This document shows, piece by piece, positions 60,401-64,000 of a DNA stretch of 64,000 nt (its first letter is position 1; each line of letters opens with the position of its first letter). The notes under the pieces are model-generated. The model was not told the DNA's origin and ran no database searches. It saw only the letters and a program-made list of their open reading frames with translations. The translations under genes were made by a program, and so were the position numbers. The stretch is from Volvox africanus (Eukaryota > Chlorophyta > Chlorophyceae > Chlamydomonadales > Volvocaceae), in assembly GCA_030268105.1 (NCBI GenBank), contig BSDZ01000015.1, forward strand, positions 434,001 to 498,000. The letters run 5' to 3'.

Positions 60401-61971
60401 TGTATACATGGTTTCCGAGCTACTCGTGCTGTCGGTTACCTAGTTACCGGTTACGATTTTGCACACGCAGCAACGTGGGAAAACAAGCATTCTTTCATTT
60501 TCATATATATCCAAAATATCAGTTATAGGCTTTTGTTGCATCTGGAGCAGGTTATACAATTGAAAGGGTGCATAAACTGGATATATTTATTACTACGGTA
60601 GTTGAGATAAACTGAAGCACACCCAGTTGCTCTTTTTATTGTGACACGATGTACATAACTTAAAATCAAGGATTTAAGTTTTCTTACTTGGATATAACCT
60701 AAGGAGGAAATATAGCTGTGCAGATGGACCGTCCCGGCAGCCCTAGAACGGGCCAACTGGGGCCAAAAATGCTGCATTTATATCCTAATGCTTCAACTTC
60801 ATCACCTCGGAGGGTCCTGATCTCAATGGGGCAGGTCGGCGCAGCGGACAGGATTGAAGTGTCCCCCAGACCCAACTTAGGTACGTTTCGAGCAACAATG
60901 GAAAGAAGATATTTTATGAACTTGTCGTCGCAAGTGGACGCCCATTTCAATGACATTTGACCCTCGTCGCCGACCAACGCCCGCCTTGCGTAGTTCAAGC
61001 GCATTTAGAACGCTTCAAGGCATCGCTCCAAGATCAAGACACACCAACAAGATATAATGCTCGGAAAAAAATTGGAAAGGGTAACTCTAACAGCTCGGTC
61101 GACATCGAGCCCCAGGTATTGCCATGGCCTTTTAAGCGTTCCATGCCTTCGAACGGAAGTGCCTGTCATGTACATTAAGTTATTGATGTGAATTAAACTT
61201 TAAACACATAGCAAAGATTTTGGCAAGCCTTTTGGGCAAACCCAATCGGGCAGAAATGTTGGGACCAACGCGCTGCGTTGCGGGCCCGGCGGTACGCTTT
61301 ATGGCACCTTCTCTACTTAAGGCATCTTCCTTAGGCCTTCAGAAAACATCATTCGCTTCTCATCGCATCCCGGTGATCTTAGTTCGACACAGCCCTGCAC
61401 AGCTTGATACCCCATCCTGTCGAGCGCAAGAGATGCAAAATTAAAGCGGTTTCTCTCAAGCGCCTCTGTCGTGGCTGAACAAATCTTGTTCTGGCCCTTA
61501 TATCGAACCGGTTACATGAAGCCCTCAACAAGCAACGGGGAAAAACCCTGGCTCAGGGTTGAAACCAAGTATTTCGGCAGGCGAAGAGACGATTCATTTT
61601 CTACTCCAGCAACAGCTAACATTGGGACTGGGAATAGAATCCACCACCGTCATTGTTGTGCCATAGCCAAATGCCAGGATGATTGACGGACTTTGTATGA
61701 GCGCGGCCATTCGCCACGACACTAGCACGAAGAGATATACATATTTCACCATAGATCTGGGGGTTAGGAAGCAACTAGGAGGACAACCCGACGTTGGTGC
61801 CTTCATACCCGATTAATGGAGAGGAGCTCTCAGACAGACGGCATGCGGACCGGTGCATTCACCTTAGCGCCCTCATTAGGTTACTTTCCTGCTTCCTTAT
61901 CATGCCCGTTACCTTCCCCCCCCCCGGCCTCTCTACCTTCGCATTATAAACCTGCCTCGAAGCTACGCGCC
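57430..61971. other. Intergenic region with no firm gene
   Basis: The start is the 3' untranslated region of the TOG gene (a TGTAA occurs near 58135). Frames at 58569-58779, 59038-59328 and 60699-61004 (minus) have no motif, splice support or agreement between strands. The end should contain the promoter of the next gene; a TATAAA is at 61945-61950. Confidence 0.5.
61945..61950 (+). promoter_or_regulatory. TATAAA box before the last gene
   Basis: TATAAA sits 22 bp before the ATG at 61972 and 46 bp before the in-frame ATG at 61996. If functional, transcription would start at or after 61972, which favours the second ATG as the true start. Confidence 0.35.
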
Positions 61972-64000
61972 ATGGGCGCCATCAGCCAAGAGCGCATGGC
62001 AGTGGATAGCAGCTCAGTCCTGGGGCCACGACCCAGTTGGGAGGATACCGGAGCTGTTCCCCCCCCACCGCCGCCGCAGACTGAATATGTTGCGGTGAGC
62101 ACGAACGCGGTTATAAAAGGAATGGCCATTCTCAAGAACGTAGAGGTTCCTGATTTCGGGGTTTTGGTTTCCTTCGCATTCATGCTGTTATATGCAACCC
62201 CTCAACCCATACTCAAATTTCATCCATCTTTTCCATGTTGATGTTTCGGCTTTACTATACCCGTATCCCGCACCCAAACGCCCACGCCGTTGCGTACTAA
62301 CTCCCCAATACCATACACACAGAGTCTTCATTGCAATATCTGGTTCACTTCTTGGCTTCTTCGTGTCCGTAATCTTCTTCCCCTTCTCCCAAACTACTAC
62401 TTCTCTCAAACACGGCCGGCTACCTGCCTCACACACACACACACACACAATCTGGCAAAACATGTTTCTATCTCTTCTATCGTATTGCCCATTTCCGGCT
62501 AACACGCGTACCAGAGATATGTCTCTAAACACAACGAGCCATGGCGTCTTATTAAAAACCGGGATGATTAGAGTTCTAGATTTCAGTCGGCCAGTCCGCT
62601 CTTCTGCCCAACTCACTGAGCCGTCCCCCTAGTGGCCTGGGTAAGCCATTTCCGCAACCCAAACATTGTTGTTATTTTGTTCCTTTCAACGCGTCCCGAC
62701 TGCAGAAACTAGATCGCAGCTTCCATCGTCCGCGTGTTGGTAACAGCGCCGCCAGGATCGCTCTTTTATCGCAGCTGGGAGCGGGCGCAAGCGACCTCCG
62801 CAGCTGGGGCCGCAGGTTGCCGCCGACCAGTGTGCTTTGGGCAGATATCGCTGAGCTGCGTGGCTCCCGGAGACTCCGGCAGTACATTGCGGAGCGGAAG
62901 CGAGAGGGCGAGGCGCCATTAGAACGTGAGAACGAATGTGACCGGTTTCCGTAGCTTACCTGTCAATTCAACATAAGCTGCTTTTGCAGCTCATTGTGGC
63001 TGATGTATATTGATTGAATATATTGAATTATGTGATATGTTTTAGGTAATGGATGATGGACAAGTGGGGACTTTGCAGGGGGCGATGGGCACCTGGGGAA
63101 AGAGGGGCTCTGTAATCAGCCGTTAGGCCCATCCCTGCTGCCAGGTTTCCGCCACTGATCCCCCCCTGGACTGGTACGGTATTCTGAAGGTATTTCCCTA
63201 CCTCCTGGTGCTCACCCACATTCTTAATCTCCCTTGGTTAACGCGCTACTGCGCTGCAGTTTTGACAGACCTTGCTGACGGTTGGGAGGAATTGCGCCAG
63301 CGGCAACGTCAGCGGCAACAGCAGCCGCTGCAGCAGGGCGCAACGCCGCAAGTGGGTGGCACCTCCGCTGCAGTAACTTCAGCCCTGTCGACCGCAACCG
63401 CAGCTGCAGCCGTGACAGCACCTGCCATCAGCAGAGGCTCTTCCCCCCAGCGCCAGCTGCAGTCTCCGCCGCAGCCGGTAGTGTACGTGGCGGAGTCAGA
63501 CTGGCCGGCGGCAGCGGCGGCGGTGGCAGCGGTGGCAGCCGCCGCAGTGGGCGTGCCAGCGCCGCCACCAATGTCGGCCCTTCTGAGAATCCAGTCCTCG
63601 TCCGTCTCTAGCTCCAATGTGACGCGGCTAGTGGACGGGCCGGCCAAGCCAGCGCCGAACTCTGTGGTCCTGGTTCATCTCCCACAGAAGCCCGCTGACG
63701 GCAGCACGGCTGTGACTGACGCGGCTACTGCAACGGCGATGCCGTCGACGGTGTCGCTGCCCCCGAGGCCGCTGCGGCGGGCCTCCAGCCTCCAGATGCC
63801 CAGTGTGACGGAGGTCACAACGTCGATCTCAGTTTCGCTCTCCCCGGTCCGAAGGGCCCCTGGCGGCAGCGGTGGCACTGAAGCCAGCGCCGCAGCCGCT
63901 GCCGTTGCCGCGGGCTTTGTGCCCTCTCTGGAGTGCTACCACACCACCTACACGTTACCCAGCCGCACACTAACCACTGGCGCTGATAAACTGTCACCAC
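61972..64000 (+). CDS. Unrecognised Q/A/S-rich protein, 5' part (runs off the window)
   Basis: Exons 61972-62094, 62706-62925 and 63260 to beyond 64000 join in phase (0, then 1). The 246-codon third frame has no Met start but stays open to the end of the window. Start: MGAISQERMAVDSS, or the second Met at 61996. The first exon ends with six prolines and TEYVA. The second is a charged, probably helical segment (KLDRSFHRPRVGNSAARI, WADIAELRGSRRLRQYIAER). The third begins DLADGWEELRQRQRQRQ, then becomes low-complexity Ala/Ser/Pro/Thr sequence. No family is recognised. The long stop-free GC-rich frame and matched splice phases support it as real. Confidence 0.6.

Noticed and set aside
60699..61004. 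101-codon minus-strand ATG frame and its plus-strand partner
   Set aside because: Both strands are open over the same interval and neither has motifs or splice partners, so neither can be preferred.
1..64000. CRISPR arrays, bacterial operons, rRNA genes
   Set aside because: None seen; genes are intron-rich and eukaryotic, and the tandem repeats are microsatellites without spacers.

Overview
The window looks like nuclear DNA of a volvocine green alga (Volvox or a close multicellular relative). The evidence is a modular pherophorin (extracellular-matrix glycoprotein with poly-proline linkers), intron-dense genes, many GTGCGT/GTGAGT/GTAAG donors, TGTAA-type poly(A) signals, and GC content that is high in exons but moderate between genes. 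The species assignment is inference. All gene models were built by eye, by joining frames at GT..AG sites where intron phase agrees and the joined protein matches a known family.

Layout: (1) 173-9963, minus: one very large MYB gene in ten exons. Two complete R2R3 DNA-binding modules lie on one uninterrupted reading path, separated by about 900 residues of Q/A/P-rich linker. (2) 9964-16329: a 6 kb stretch with no convincing gene. (3) 16330-19096, minus: phytoene synthase, the first committed step of carotenoid synthesis. It is divergent, across 414 bp, from (4) 19511-21815, plus: SEM1/DSS1, a small acidic 26S proteasome subunit whose frame depends on a 16-nt microexon. (5) 23879-30445, plus: a secreted pherophorin with four globular modules and three proline linkers. 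Its second intron holds an element with perfect 91-bp terminal inverted repeats. (6) 30446-37138: no firm gene, but a lone signal-peptide-like exon, a partial copy of a phosphatase intron/exon boundary, and a perfect 25-bp hairpin. (7) 37139-44852, minus: membrane-anchored FHA-PP2C phosphatase with the architecture of plant KAPP. (8) about 47490-47735: decayed LINE tail. (9) 47913-50916, plus: seven-helix PAQR/adiponectin-receptor-type protein. (10) 54351-57429, plus: protein with a CEP104-type TOG domain but none of CEP104's other domains. (11) 57430-61971: no firm gene. (12) 61972-64000+, plus: 5' part of an unrecognised Q/A/S-rich protein that runs off the window.

The genes do not form a pathway. 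They are ordinary eukaryotic neighbours covering transcription, plastid isoprenoids, proteasome, matrix, phospho-signalling, membrane receptor and cilium/microtubule functions. The most unusual items are the double-R2R3 MYB protein, the stop-free 63-nt intron in phytoene synthase, the SEM1 microexon, the four-module pherophorin, and the KAPP-like phosphatase in an alga.
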